35,000 nt of DNA from Paulinella micropora (taxonomy: Eukaryota > Cercozoa > Imbricatea > Euglyphida > Paulinellidae). The stretch spans positions 1-35,000 of the forward strand of contig WBZZ01006608.1 in NCBI GenBank assembly GCA_019918135.1. Direction: 5' to 3'. The first letter of the stretch is position 1. Every line of letters begins with the position of its first letter. Position numbers and translations under genes: made by a program. Positions 19,365 through 27,767 of the stretch are shown piece after piece. The notes below the pieces were generated by a model, which was given only the letters and a program-made list of their open reading frames with translations, made no database searches and was not told the origin of the DNA.

Positions 19365-20840
19365 GGAATTCCCAGAAACTTAGAGAGGCTATCGAATTTC
19401 AACCTGAGCGCCCTGGCTTCCTTCCAGGAAGCGCAGACGACGTCACTGTTGTCGACATAAAGCTTCATTGGGATAGACTTGTAGAGAAAGATGGAATCGA
19501 GGGCTCTAGCAAAACGATTCCAGCCGTCGGCGGCATAGACGCCCCCAAACCCGGGCACAAGAAGAACGAAGTACACAAGGTCGCCGGTGACGGGGTCTCT
19601 GCACGCAGAAACCTGTTGCCAGAAGAGCGAAGGCAGCAACGGGGTCTGGTTGTAAGCAGACTTGACATCTGCCCCAAAGACGACACAACCGGGACCGGCT
19701 TGGATGATCCTAGCCATCTGCATGTCGTGCGTATAATACTCTACCCCATCATCCGTTCTCGGGCAAAGCTGATTGAAGGAGAGAAAACGGGGAAAGGAAA
19801 GGTCATTGATTAACCTCCTTTCTCCATTCTCTGGATGCCATTTATCTTTCGGGATGGCATGCTCACGCGTGACTACGGCTTGATGACAGCAAGCGTTGTT
19901 CGGAAAGGGAGGCCTCGTGAACGGGCCCGTCATGAAGCCTTTCTCAACTGCTTTCATGTTGGCGTAAGAGATCTGACTGTTGTCTTTCTCTGAGAGGGCA
20001 CGAGCAAGAGAATAATCGCGTAAGAATTCTCCTGTGCCTCTATAGTGGGTGTCAGTGCCCATAAGGAATCCCTCAAGCCAAACGACCTCTGCTTCCGGCA
20101 AGCAAAGCTTAGCAAGGCCCACGATATTGTCTACTTTGAAGACAGATTTATATGGTTTAATAACACCATTCCAAACCGGCAAAACCTCACGTTTGACCGG
20201 CTGAAACCTCTTGTCACCTTCATTGCAACCAAAGAAATGGATATTCCTACCTCTCCCCCTCTGAAACCTAAAGTCTACCAGAGCTATACCCCCGACCTGC
20301 AAACCGCGAGAAGAGTCACGAACGAACCAAACATGCGTGGTGTGAGGTTCGAAACACAAAAGTTTCACCTTGCCGTGAAACCCTATCAACGCAACCACTC
20401 TGGCCTGCCGTAGCCTAGGTATAAGGGAGGAAAGAGAAATAGAGGGAGAGGCAGGAAGGATGAAAGACCAGAAGGGAAAGTCATGCCACCAGGTGTTTCC
20501 ACTCTCCAACTCTGACAACAGAGAAGGGAGGGAATCAACGGACACGATCCCAGCTGTCAACAGATCAGAAGGCACAGAGGGGGAGACTGAAATCCCAACA
20601 CTGCACGACAAAGAAGAGACCTTGGACGGGGGAAGAGCGAACCAAAGCGCCCATCTCTTCCTCAGCCTCAGTCTTGGCAATTTCCCAAATCCACCTAGGG
20701 AAAGGGACGAAAAAGGAAGCAGAAGTGAGAGAGGGAGAAGCAGAGAGGCTTGAAGGGACCACATTGCCTTGCAAGCCACTCTGTTCATTACACAGCACCA
20801 GAGGCTGCTGAGCAGAAGAAGAACTGGAACCCACCAAGGG
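19286..20840 (-). pseudogene. YR1 reverse transcriptase with YVDN instead of YVDD
   Basis: The frame continues upstream through a microsatellite to 21448, but conserved coding sequence begins near 20840. A pre-RT region (ARVVALIGFHGKVKLLCFEP, then RGRGRNIHFFGCNEGDKRFQ) is followed by RT motifs: GERRLINDLSFPR; FGADVKSAYNQTPLLPS with the motif A Asp; VPGFGGVYAADGWNRF; and MKLYVDNSDVVCASW (19459-19448) at motif C, where the second catalytic Asp is replaced by Asn; then LGIPWHEE. The frame ends at 19286 and homology continues in another frame. Together with the downstream recombinase this marks a DIRS/Ngaro-type Pol. Confidence 0.85.
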
Positions 20841-20910
20841 GAAACTACTGGAAGGAGCAATACAAGGGGAGGAAGACAGAGAAGATGAAGGTTGGATGTG
20901 TTGCTGTAGC

Positions 20911-20973
20911 TGTTGTTGAAACTGTAGACGTTGATGAGGTTGACGTTGTTGAAGTTGTTGTTGTTGTAGTTGA

Positions 20974-21014
<41 letters not shown>

Positions 21015-21069
21015 ATGTTGTTGATGTTGTTGATGTTGTTGATGTTGATGTTGTTGTTGTTGTTATTGC

Positions 21070-21125
<56 letters not shown>

Positions 21126-21141
21126 ATGTTGTCGTTGTTGT

Positions 21142-21173
<32 letters not shown>

Positions 21174-21174
21174 A

Positions 21175-21215
<41 letters not shown>

Positions 21216-21310
21216 TAATTGTAGTTGTTGTTGTTGTCGTTGTAATTGTAGTTGTTGTTGGTGTTGTTGTTGTTGTTGATGATGATGACGTTGCTGTTGT
21301 TGTTGGAGTT
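20911..21310. repeat. (TTG)n/(TTGATG)n microsatellite inside YR1 coding region
   Basis: About 400 bp of trinucleotide repeat interrupted by GATG and GTAATTGTA variants. On the minus strand one frame gives Asn/Ile runs (joined to RT), another Gln/His runs (joined to Gag), and the third Thr/Ser runs. It sits at the Gag-to-RT boundary. Plus-strand Leu/Val/Asp runs are shadows. Confidence 0.95.
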
Positions 21311-21869
21311 GCCAATGCTGACTGGTTGCAAAGCTGATAGAAGGACAGGAAGAGAGAGACAAAAACGAACAAGGAGAGATAGAAGAAGACGTAGGAGAAG
21401 AGACAGGACAAGTACCCAACAAAGGGGAGATAGGTGACACTTGCCCATCTAAGGAGGAGGTGTGAAGCATTGAAGCCTCTTTGGAAATGATAGAAGAAGC
21501 TGAAACGAAAGGGGCTGTAGAGGTAGATGAGCTATGCCCTACAGCTTGAACATGGACGGAAGAAAGAGCTGAGTCACTTCTTGACGATGGGGACGAGAGC
21601 TGGAAAAAAGTGGAGCCGGTGGGCCCAGTCATATTAGCAGGTGGCACCAAGGCCACAGTACGAGAAGATAAGGAGTCGAAGTTAGTGGGAAGCTTGCTGA
21701 AAGAAAGATTGCCTCCTTTAGCAACTTTAACCTTGGTCGCGTGCTTGCGCCCACCTGGATCCCACGTCCTGCGAGTTGAGTCAGAAAGGGAGAGAGCAGT
21801 GGAAGAGGAAGTCTCACCTGAGGAGACCTCCGGCTGATGTAAGCCGACCCTGAGAGCTACTTGCTCCAC
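21063..21869 (-). pseudogene. YR1 Gag C-terminal segment, Ser/Thr-rich ending in poly-Gln
   Basis: Upstream part: MEQVALRVGLHQPEVSSGET, then Ser/Thr/Pro-rich low complexity sequence, then poly-Gln/His encoded by the microsatellite. It follows directly on the zinc-finger segment of Gag (stop at 21897) in another frame. It has no recognisable fold; probably a disordered Gag tail or linker to RT. Confidence 0.4.
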
Positions 21870-21896
21870 TGCGGAGCTTTCACTCCCAGGGCCCCA

Positions 21897-22208
21897 TCAC
21901 TTGTTTGCCCTACGCTTTCGCCACTTCTCGTTGCCACTGTCCGGGCAGTCCACTCGTTTGTGATCTTTGTTGTCAGGGCAGACCGGGCATTGGTGGAGGA
22001 AGCGGCAATCCTCCTTATAGCTACAGTCGCGGCCGTCTGCCCAGTTGAAGCACACCTTCTTCGACCTCTGGTTCTGCTGTCTAGCTTGTCCACCACCACG
22101 GGTATTGTTCGCACTGCGTTGTTGTTGCTTGAGGACGCCTTGGCCAATGGACTGGTTGGAAGAATGAGAAGGGGGGGAGAGAGGCTCGAGGAAGGCTGTA
22201 GCTAACAC
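21897..22208 (-). pseudogene. YR1 Gag zinc fingers: CCCH followed by CCHC
   Basis: After a basic Gln/Asn-rich stretch (GGGQARQQNQRSKK) comes CFNWADGRDCSYKEDCRFLH, a C-x8-C-x5-C-x3-H finger, then at once CPVCPDNKDHKRVDC, a C-x2-C-x5-H-x4-C knuckle-like motif. Such nucleic-acid-binding clusters package element RNA; similar CxxxxxC...FLH-C clusters occur in DIRS-type Gag proteins as far as I recall. The end at 21897 is a frame end inside the presumed Gag. Confidence 0.75.
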
Positions 22209-22229
22209 AAAGGGAAGGGTGCCCTTATG

Positions 22230-22950
22230 TCATTGCCCTAACGAACTCCTATCGCGTACTGCCTTGTCCCATCTCATTGTCGACTGCAACGTGTTCTTTC
22301 TTACGATAAGCTCGAGGTAACGGTAATGCTCCCACGTGTCCTCAGCGTGCTGAGGATGATGTCTGGAGTACAGGACGACGAGCCTACGAACTAAGTCTAA
22401 GAACTTCTCAACAGTAACAGATTTGGGCTCCGACTCATGAGTTTCGCCAATGAGAGTTTTCTTTTTTGATGGCAGAAGCTCTTTGAGATTGATGTACTCT
22501 TTTCCCAAAATCTAATCTTCGGAACCCGGCAGACTCTGAAACTCTTGAGTCAATCTAGCCTTCTCATCTCCGGAAACAGATGTCGAAAAGCCAAGTGCTG
22601 CGAGCAAGGAGGAGGAGTCAATACCTTTTTCGTTGGCTGCCTCCTTGATTTTGCGTTCCAGCTCCTCGTTGGTCTCTTGCAACTTTGAGAGCACAGAAGC
22701 ATCGAAGCGGACAGTTCTGCCTTTGTTCCCAACTTGACGAGCATTGGCAAGCTTCGCCTTTAGCTCCTCTTGTTTCCGCAGAGCATCATCGATGTCATTC
22801 TGAAGTTCGATCTCTTGCTTCGTGCCTTTTTTCTGCTTCTTGCTTCGAGGCTGACCGGCCTCCGGCTCTAAGTCATCGTCGTCATCGTCTTTCTGCTCTT
22901 GTTTCTCAACAAGCTCGGCTTGGACAATGAAGGGCCACTCAACTCCCTTG
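22230..22950 (-). pseudogene. YR1 Gag central region: acidic, coiled-coil and globular segments
   Basis: A single frame from about 22950 runs through ATQIVDKGVEWPFIVQ, an acidic stretch (KDDDDDDLEPEAGQ), a basic patch (RSKKQKKGTKQE), a charged helical stretch likely to coil (LQETNEELERKIKEAANEKG), then a TAG (22514-22512). The same frame resumes with ILGKEYINLKELLPSKKK and HHPQHAEDTWEHYRYLELIV. It joins the N-terminal Gag segment through a frame change at a five-G run near 22980. Confidence 0.6.
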
Positions 22951-22951
22951 T

Positions 22952-23530
22952 CTACGATCTGAGTTGCTTTGCTGAAGCGACAACCCCCTTACTGGAATTC
23001 CCTTTGACTTCTCTTACCTCAGTAAAGTATTCGTTATACAACTTTCGCAGATTTGTAGCGTTGTATAAGTTCTCGAGGTGAGTCGCAATTGCTTTGGCTT
23101 TCTGCTTCTTGGCCTTAGCCTCGTTGCTACCGTTGCTATTCCCCAGAATGCCATTCACGTCTCTGATTGACTTAATAAGATCATCACGTGAGACATTAGC
23201 ATTCAAGGGAATCTTAGTAAATTTCAGCTCGACAACCTGGTCTGTATTCGAGTCCCAAATCACTTCCCCTGATGCATTCAAATACTTCCACTTCTTGGAT
23301 TCATCTTCCATACGAATCAAACCACGGGGGACTTGCACAGACCATTGATTTCCCTCTGTGTTGAGGCGAATAGTAGCCTGTTTATCAGTGAAACTCATCA
23401 CGACCCCGGTAATTCGTACGGTTTCAGAATTTTGTCCAAATCTGTGAAATAAATCATCGTCTTGACCGTGATATGCTGCAAGAGTTGAAACCATGCTACC
23501 AACTTTGATTTTCTTTTCAATAGCATGCAT
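22952..23530 (-). pseudogene. YR1 Gag N-terminal domain
   Basis: Start at ATG 23530 (MHAIEKKIKVG), just inside repeat B1. The first about 90 residues look like a small beta-barrel of Tudor/KOW type (VRITGVVMSFTDKQATIRLN, then WSVQVPRGLIRMED), an inference from sequence pattern only. A Lys/Ala-rich helical part follows (NEAKAKKQKAKAIATHLENL) and LYNEYFTEVREVKGN. The frame ends at TAG 22954-22952, but conserved-looking sequence continues in another frame after a G-run, so Gag is probably longer. As the first gene after the 5' repeats it occupies the Gag position. Confidence 0.6.
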
Positions 23531-23552
23531 TGAAGATAGTTTCTCTGACGCG

Positions 23553-23727
23553 TCTTTCGATCTTCCCAACTTTCCAACCTAGGCCTAACCAGACGCCGGA
23601 TCAAACACGCGCCGGCTCCGCCGGCACGGCTACGCCGCGCCGACCGGACTACCGTCCAAGCGAAACGTCTCCTCGGAACTTTAACGGCGGTTAACTCCGG
23701 GCGAAGCCCGGAGCAAACCAGTAATTA
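23553..23727 (-). repeat. YR1 split repeat B1 (internal copy)
   Basis: 175 bp, three mismatches by eye to B2 (24369-24543). It contains the perfect hairpin CTCCGGGC-GAA-GCCCGGAG (23696-23714) and GCCGGC-TCC-GCCGGC. It ends with the TTA core (23725-23727) that is also the first three bases of A2, so B1/A2 is a copy of the joined-ends junction. Confidence 0.95.
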
Positions 23728-23945
23728 AAGTTTCCGTATCGTAGTTTCGAATTTAGAGAACAGAAAAGCTTTATTGGCCTAACCTTCCGAACTCGTCGGA
23801 GTAGTGTGGAGGGAAAGGGGCTAGGCTCAAATATTTCAGGACTCAAGTTTACAAAACACTAAAAGTTGACGGCTCTGATGTCCACTCGGAACACAGACAG
23901 CCGCACCTAAAAACTTGAGTACTGAAACCGAACATTACAAATACC
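23725..23945 (-). repeat. YR1 split repeat A2 (internal copy)
   Basis: 221 bp matching A1 (17204-17424) with one mismatch. Directly abuts B1 through the shared TTA. Confidence 0.95.
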
Positions 23946-24368
23946 GGCACGCTCTACTAGTCAACTAAGAAGACCGGGTGGAGGAGGGGATAGTGGAAGG
24001 AAAAACAAAGAAATGGAATAACACTATCTATTAAAGCCGGACAGAGAAACCGGGCGGAGGAGGGGAGAGCGGACGGCAAACTAATGTTAGAGCGACTGAA
24101 CAATCCCAAGGACCGGAACAAACCTACACTAAACAAGGGAAGGCACCAAGCACAATGAGCAGGCCAACCTAGTGACTAGTTGTTCACGGCAACAACCGAA
24201 GGTAGCACCAAAACAGTCCAAGGGAGACGCGACGAAGTCGGAGCGAGCAGAATCAGCGGAGGCCACCAGCGATCACCGAACACCACCAAAAGCCCAGAGC
24301 AGACAGAAGCAAAGGACAAACAAATGAAAACAAGGGAAGGGTGGGTGGGAGTTTGAAAGTTGGGAAGA
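23946..24368 (-). other. Unique spacer between A2 and B2 of YR1
   Basis: 423 bp found once in the window. It contains two imperfect repeats with ACCGGG-GGAGGAGGGGA (about 23971 and 24049). No supportable gene; a short minus-strand frame begins with the same codons as Gag only because B1 and B2 are copies. As the first transcribed part of the element it would be a leader. Confidence 0.6.
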
Positions 24369-24390
24369 TCTTTCGATCTTCCCAACTTTC
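24355..24390. repeat. Perfect 16-bp hairpin at the inner edge of B2
   Basis: GAAAGTTGGGAAGATC, loop TTTC, then its exact complement. The right arm lies mainly in B2 and recurs in B1, but the left arm is absent at B1, so only this end can form the full stem. Confidence 0.92.
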
Positions 24391-24543
24391 CAACCTAGGC
24401 CTAACCAGACGCCGGATCAAACACGCGCCGGCTCCGCCGGCACGGCTACGCCGCGCCGACCGGACTACCGTAAAAGCGAAACGTCTCCTCGGAACTTTAA
24501 CGGCGGTTAACTCCAGGCGAAGCCCGGAGCAAACCAGTAATTA
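24369..24543 (-). repeat. YR1 split repeat B2 (5' end of the element)
   Basis: 175 bp matching B1. It ends with TTA (24541-24543) beside gypsy protease sequence TGATCCCTTGAG. Confidence 0.95.
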
Positions 24544-24763
24544 TGATCCCTTGAGCCGTGCGGGCTGTCAGGATGGGCAAATCCCTTTCAGTCAGGCCCA
24601 TCTTGGAGGATAAGCGTGGGTGGATCAGCCCCAAGGTATAACATCCAGTGTCAATTATGACAAAGATGTCTATAGCCTTGTCGGCGGTCTGATGCAGTCC
24701 GGCAATAGCCAGGACCCGTCCTTGAAGGACATTTGCCTTACGAGGTCGTACGGGAGCGACATA
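24544..24763 (-). pseudogene. N-terminal half of the gypsy protease with DTG active site
   Basis: Retropepsin-type aspartic protease. The frame gives RVLAIAGLHQTADKAIDIFV then IIDTGCYTLGLIHPRL, with the catalytic D-T-G at 24652-24644, and SSKMGLTERDLPILTARTAQ up to the YR1 border. The frame is closed by TGA near 24764 upstream; Gag ends at 24853 in a different frame. The C-terminal half continues at 17203. Confidence 0.88.
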
Positions 24764-24852
24764 ACTTCATTCAAGAGCCGTGTCAGTCCCGTCGTCCAAT
24801 ATATTATGGGTGCTTACCTGGCTAGGTTCATCTACCGTCGCTTGAGCCGCCA

Positions 24853-25944
24853 TCACCGCCTAGGGGCATCCTTGCGTTCCTTGCGGTCTTTTCCGCGTCG
24901 ATCCTTCTGTCCGGGGCCAGCGCGTTGCTTCCCGGCCCGCGGGGGGCACCAATGCGAGTTGAGCCCCTTCTCCAGATCGCGCGTGCGTGTCCTACATACT
25001 TCGAGTGTATGATTTGGTTTGTCGACCTTGCCGAAGTGTTGACAGTAGGCGCAGGGCTCGGAGCTCTTGTTGTGCGGCGCGAGGTTCTCCTTGGCGGGGT
25101 CCTTCGTCCACTGGGCCGGCTTGGCGATCTTGATCGCGTTGGCCCCAGAAAAGCGTGCAGTCTTGGTTGTACGCCCGCCGGACGAACTCGAAGGAGCAGA
25201 GCCCTTGCGTTGGTCCGGGCCCGGGCCAGACTTCGACTTGTTCTGCTGATGGGACGTCGGAGCTTGCCTCGCCACGACCTGCAGCTGACTACCCGAAGGG
25301 ATGTCGCGGGCCCCTTTGGTTCTTGGCTTCCTCGTGCTCTCCCTGGCCCTCTCCTTACGAGGAGGGCGCCGGCCGTGGTCGGATTGCGGCGCCGTCAGGA
25401 TCATCTTGGGGTCCCAATCCGTCAAGGTACGCGGGTTAGCCTTGAGGATGAGGTACCTCATCTCTTCCAAAGTGCGTGTCGGCGCAATCCCCCGCTTCTT
25501 CCTTTCTATCTGCAGGGCCTCTATGTGCTGTATCTCCATAGGGGAGACACATCGCCGGGCGACCTCATACTTATGGGATTCCTCGGCCACAAGGCCTTCG
25601 TTCTGCAGCTGCCTGAAGAGCTTCTGTAAACGCGTGATATAATTGGCCAAGTTCTCTTTCGACCGTCTCTTCATGTCATTCCTGTAACTCGGGCCGAAAG
25701 GCTTGGTAACGTCGTAGACGATGTCGATTTTCCATCGTGAGTCTACTCGGTAGTCCAGCCAGATCCATGGCAAGAGTTGCAGAGACTTCATGTAGGAGTC
25801 TTTGGAAGAAGTTCTTGCCGACCACGCGTTGAGGAAGATCTCGGCCTCAGACTGGGTCATAAAAAGGGAAAGATTGGAAAGAAACAGGCGCAAGGTGTAT
25901 CCTAATGATACATGGTCGAACTTAAGCTTTTTGATCTCCCGCAT
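24853..25944 (-). pseudogene. Gypsy Gag: capsid-like domain and zinc knuckle
   Basis: Structural protein forming the retrotransposon particle. The first about 200 residues are helical and charged, like the capsid part of gypsy Gag (SEAEIFLNAWSARTSSKDSY; KENLANYITRLQKLFRQLQN; VARRCVSPMEIQHIEALQ). A long basic, Ser/Pro-rich nucleocapsid stretch follows (GRRPPRKERARESTRKPRTK), with a CCHC-type motif CAYCQHFGKVDKPNHTLEVC whose spacing C-x2-C-x10-H-x4-C is longer than the usual x4. A basic tail ends in KERKDAPRR. Coding-like sequence extends upstream of the ATG at 25944 in the same frame to a TAG near 26010 (RPYDGSPFESVTKRNQ), so the ATG is probably internal. Confidence 0.8.
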
Positions 25945-27392
25945 GCGGCGTTGGTTCCGTTTGGTAACAGACTCGAATGGCGAACCATCATAAGGACGGT
26001 GCTGCCACTAAAGCATATACCATTCCAGGTACGTAACGGCTCGGAACTACTCGACGAGGGCTGCTCGCCACTACTAGAGGATGCATTAGTTGTCACTCTA
26101 CTCCCAGACGGGTTGTCCTCCTCCGCTTCGATCGTCTGGGCAGCTGGGCTGGCTAGAGCCGTTCCGGCTACCTCTGGCGTGACCGCTGCGGAGGCTGCGG
26201 TTTCCGCGACCGCCGTCCCGGTCTCTCCATCTTCGTCGCTCCCACCAGTTGGCGGGAGCGATTGCCTAACTGTGGCGAAAATCACGATACGTGGAGGGGC
26301 AGAACGGGGTCGGCTTGAGGACTGCCCGATTCGGGGGGATAGGGGGAGGCTGTCACCGTCGGCTGGCTCTGCCCCTCGCTCTGGAGAGAAAGAGAACAGA
26401 GGGCCTTTCGACTCTTCTTCCTCCTCGACTACCCTTCCGTATGGGGAGACAAAAAGCGCGCCGCTGTCTTCGTACCGGGAGTCCGGAGGGGAGGCGAATG
26501 ATCCCGGGAAGCTTGGGCTCCGTTGAGAAAACCTCGGTGTCGGGGATGAACCATACCCTGATGCTAGTGGGGAAAATGCCCCGTCAGCAGTCGGTCTCGG
26601 TCGGGAAAACAGAGAATGCTGTGCTTCTGACCCGCCTATGGGGCCCAAACTACTTCCTGAAGGGCGAGAGGGTCGACCTTGGAAGGCTGTAATGGGGCCA
26701 CCAAAGCGTTGGGAGCCAGTTAGGGGGAACCTTACCGGGGCGGGGGCAGCCATGAAGCGCGATGACGATGCTGCCGCCGTAGCCGGAGGCATCGTCATTG
26801 CCGTAGCTGTAGCAGTGGTCGTAGTCGTTGTCGTGGTCGTAGTCGTTGCTCCTGCCAGCGGGGGGCGAGTTGGGCCCATGGTAGGAGCCGCAGTGGCCGC
26901 TGGTGCCGGAATCGTCACGTAGCGTATGGAGCTGGGGACGTTGTCCGGGGACAGAACCCAACCGACCTTTTTCGCAAGGTCGTTGTACCTACTTATAGCT
27001 AGGTCTCTCTCACCCCTATAAGCGGTCCACTTGTGGAAAGTAGATGGGTACAACCAATAATCCACCATCTGCTCAAGGGGTTGCATGGGGAGAAAAGGCT
27101 CCTCCTCAAGATTGAGAAGGCAGTCCTTTACTGCTTTCGCTAAGAGGGTGCAGAGGTCCTTATTTAAAGTCATAAGTACGACCTTAATGAAGTGGGCGCG
27201 GCTGATTCCGTCCGTCTGGGGCGAGAGCTTCTTGGCCGAGCCGTCCTTGAGGGCCTTCCTGTAGGTGTCTATGAAGGGGACCTTGAGGTTGGTGCGCAGC
27301 GTACGAGAGATGTTGAGGCATTCCTCTCGGTGGTAGACTTCCTGACTGACCAGGTCGTCATTGGGGCGAGGAAATGAGGCTGGAAGGCTCAT
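25902..27392 (-). CDS. Gypsy Gag N-terminal region, low-complexity C-terminal half
   Basis: Start at ATG 27392 (MSLPASFPRPNDDLVSQEVY); the frame is open a further 13 codons upstream without ATG. The first about 170 residues are globular and helical (FIKVVLMTLNKDLCTLLAKA; PLEQMVDYWLYPSTFHKW; ERDLAISRYNDLAKKVGW). The rest is Ala/Thr/Pro/Ser-rich, with a Thr run at about 26810-26850 and an acidic patch VEEEEESKG. It overlaps the capsid-like frame by about 40 bases in another phase, so the two were probably one Gag or are linked by frameshifting. It lies 375 bases inside the 5' LTR, the expected place for Gag. The N-terminal family is not recognised. Confidence 0.6.
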   Translation of the reverse strand: MSLPASFPRPNDDLVSQEVYHREECLNISRTLRTNLKVPFIDTYRKALKDGSAKKLSPQTDGISRAHFIKVVLMTLNKDLCTLLAKAVKDCLLNLEEEPFLPMQPLEQMVDYWLYPSTFHKWTAYRGERDLAISRYNDLAKKVGWVLSPDNVPSSIRYVTIPAPAATAAPTMGPTRPPLAGATTTTTTTTTTTATATAMTMPPATAAASSSRFMAAPAPVRFPLTGSQRFGGPITAFQGRPSRPSGSSLGPIGGSEAQHSLFSRPRPTADGAFSPLASGYGSSPTPRFSQRSPSFPGSFASPPDSRYEDSGALFVSPYGRVVEEEEESKGPLFSFSPERGAEPADGDSLPLSPRIGQSSSRPRSAPPRIVIFATVRQSLPPTGGSDEDGETGTAVAETAASAAVTPEVAGTALASPAAQTIEAEEDNPSGSRVTTNASSSSGEQPSSSSSEPLRTWNGICFSGSTVLMMVRHSSLLPNGTNAACGRSKSLSSTMYH

Positions 27393-27767
27393 TTCGTCAC
27401 ACCTGAACGTAGAAGACCCACGATGTAGCAAACATGTCTGGAATTTGCAAAGGATACCTTTAGGGTTGGTTGCTACTCGATGGGGCTTGCTTGAGGGACT
27501 GTCCTATGTATGCAAGGGACTTGAACAGACTTGAACAAGACTTGAATACATGGTACAAGTCGCCTCTCTGCGTGTGGTGAACATGAACAACGGTCACCAT
27601 GACCAGCCACTCAAAGACAAGTGAACTAGCTGTCCTGTGTGGGTGTAATGGCAGACCTTGAGCTTGCTCGCTGTTGGTGTTTCCAGAAGCAGGTAGGTGT
27701 TCCCCAATTCGAGCTGTGCACAGCACACACTAAGTGTGACTCTTCCGAAAATAAAGGGAAATTCGAA
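27393..27767 (-). other. Gypsy leader between 5' LTR and Gag
   Basis: Untranslated leader without a supportable gene. It contains three close copies of GACTTGAA (27522-27547). No TGG-type primer-binding site complementary to a tRNA 3' end is seen directly inside the LTR. Confidence 0.5.

Larger units (their letters stand above)
17204..24543 (-). mobile_element. YR1: tyrosine-recombinase retrotransposon (DIRS/Ngaro/PAT-like) nested in gypsy protease
   Basis: It encodes, on the minus strand, a Gag-like protein, RT, RNase H and a tyrosine recombinase in place of a DDE integrase. Split direct repeats bound it: A1 (17204-17424) at one end; B1 (23553-23727), A2 (23725-23945), a 423-bp spacer and B2 (24369-24543) at the other. 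TTA is shared by the left end, the right end and the internal B1/A2 junction, as expected if a circular intermediate recombined with a target TTA. The interrupted gypsy protease becomes continuous when one TTA (TAA on the sense strand) is kept. There is no target duplication beyond this core, typical of YR elements. Repeat copies are about 98-99% alike, so insertion is probably recent although the ORFs are broken. Confidence 0.92.

Noticed and set aside
20911..21310. Possible CRISPR-like array
   Set aside because: Units are 3-9 bp simple sequence with no unique spacers, in a eukaryotic retroelement.
20750..21337. Plus-strand Val/Asp and Leu-run ORFs across the TTG repeat
   Set aside because: Low-complexity translation of a trinucleotide repeat; minus-strand Gag and RT flank it.
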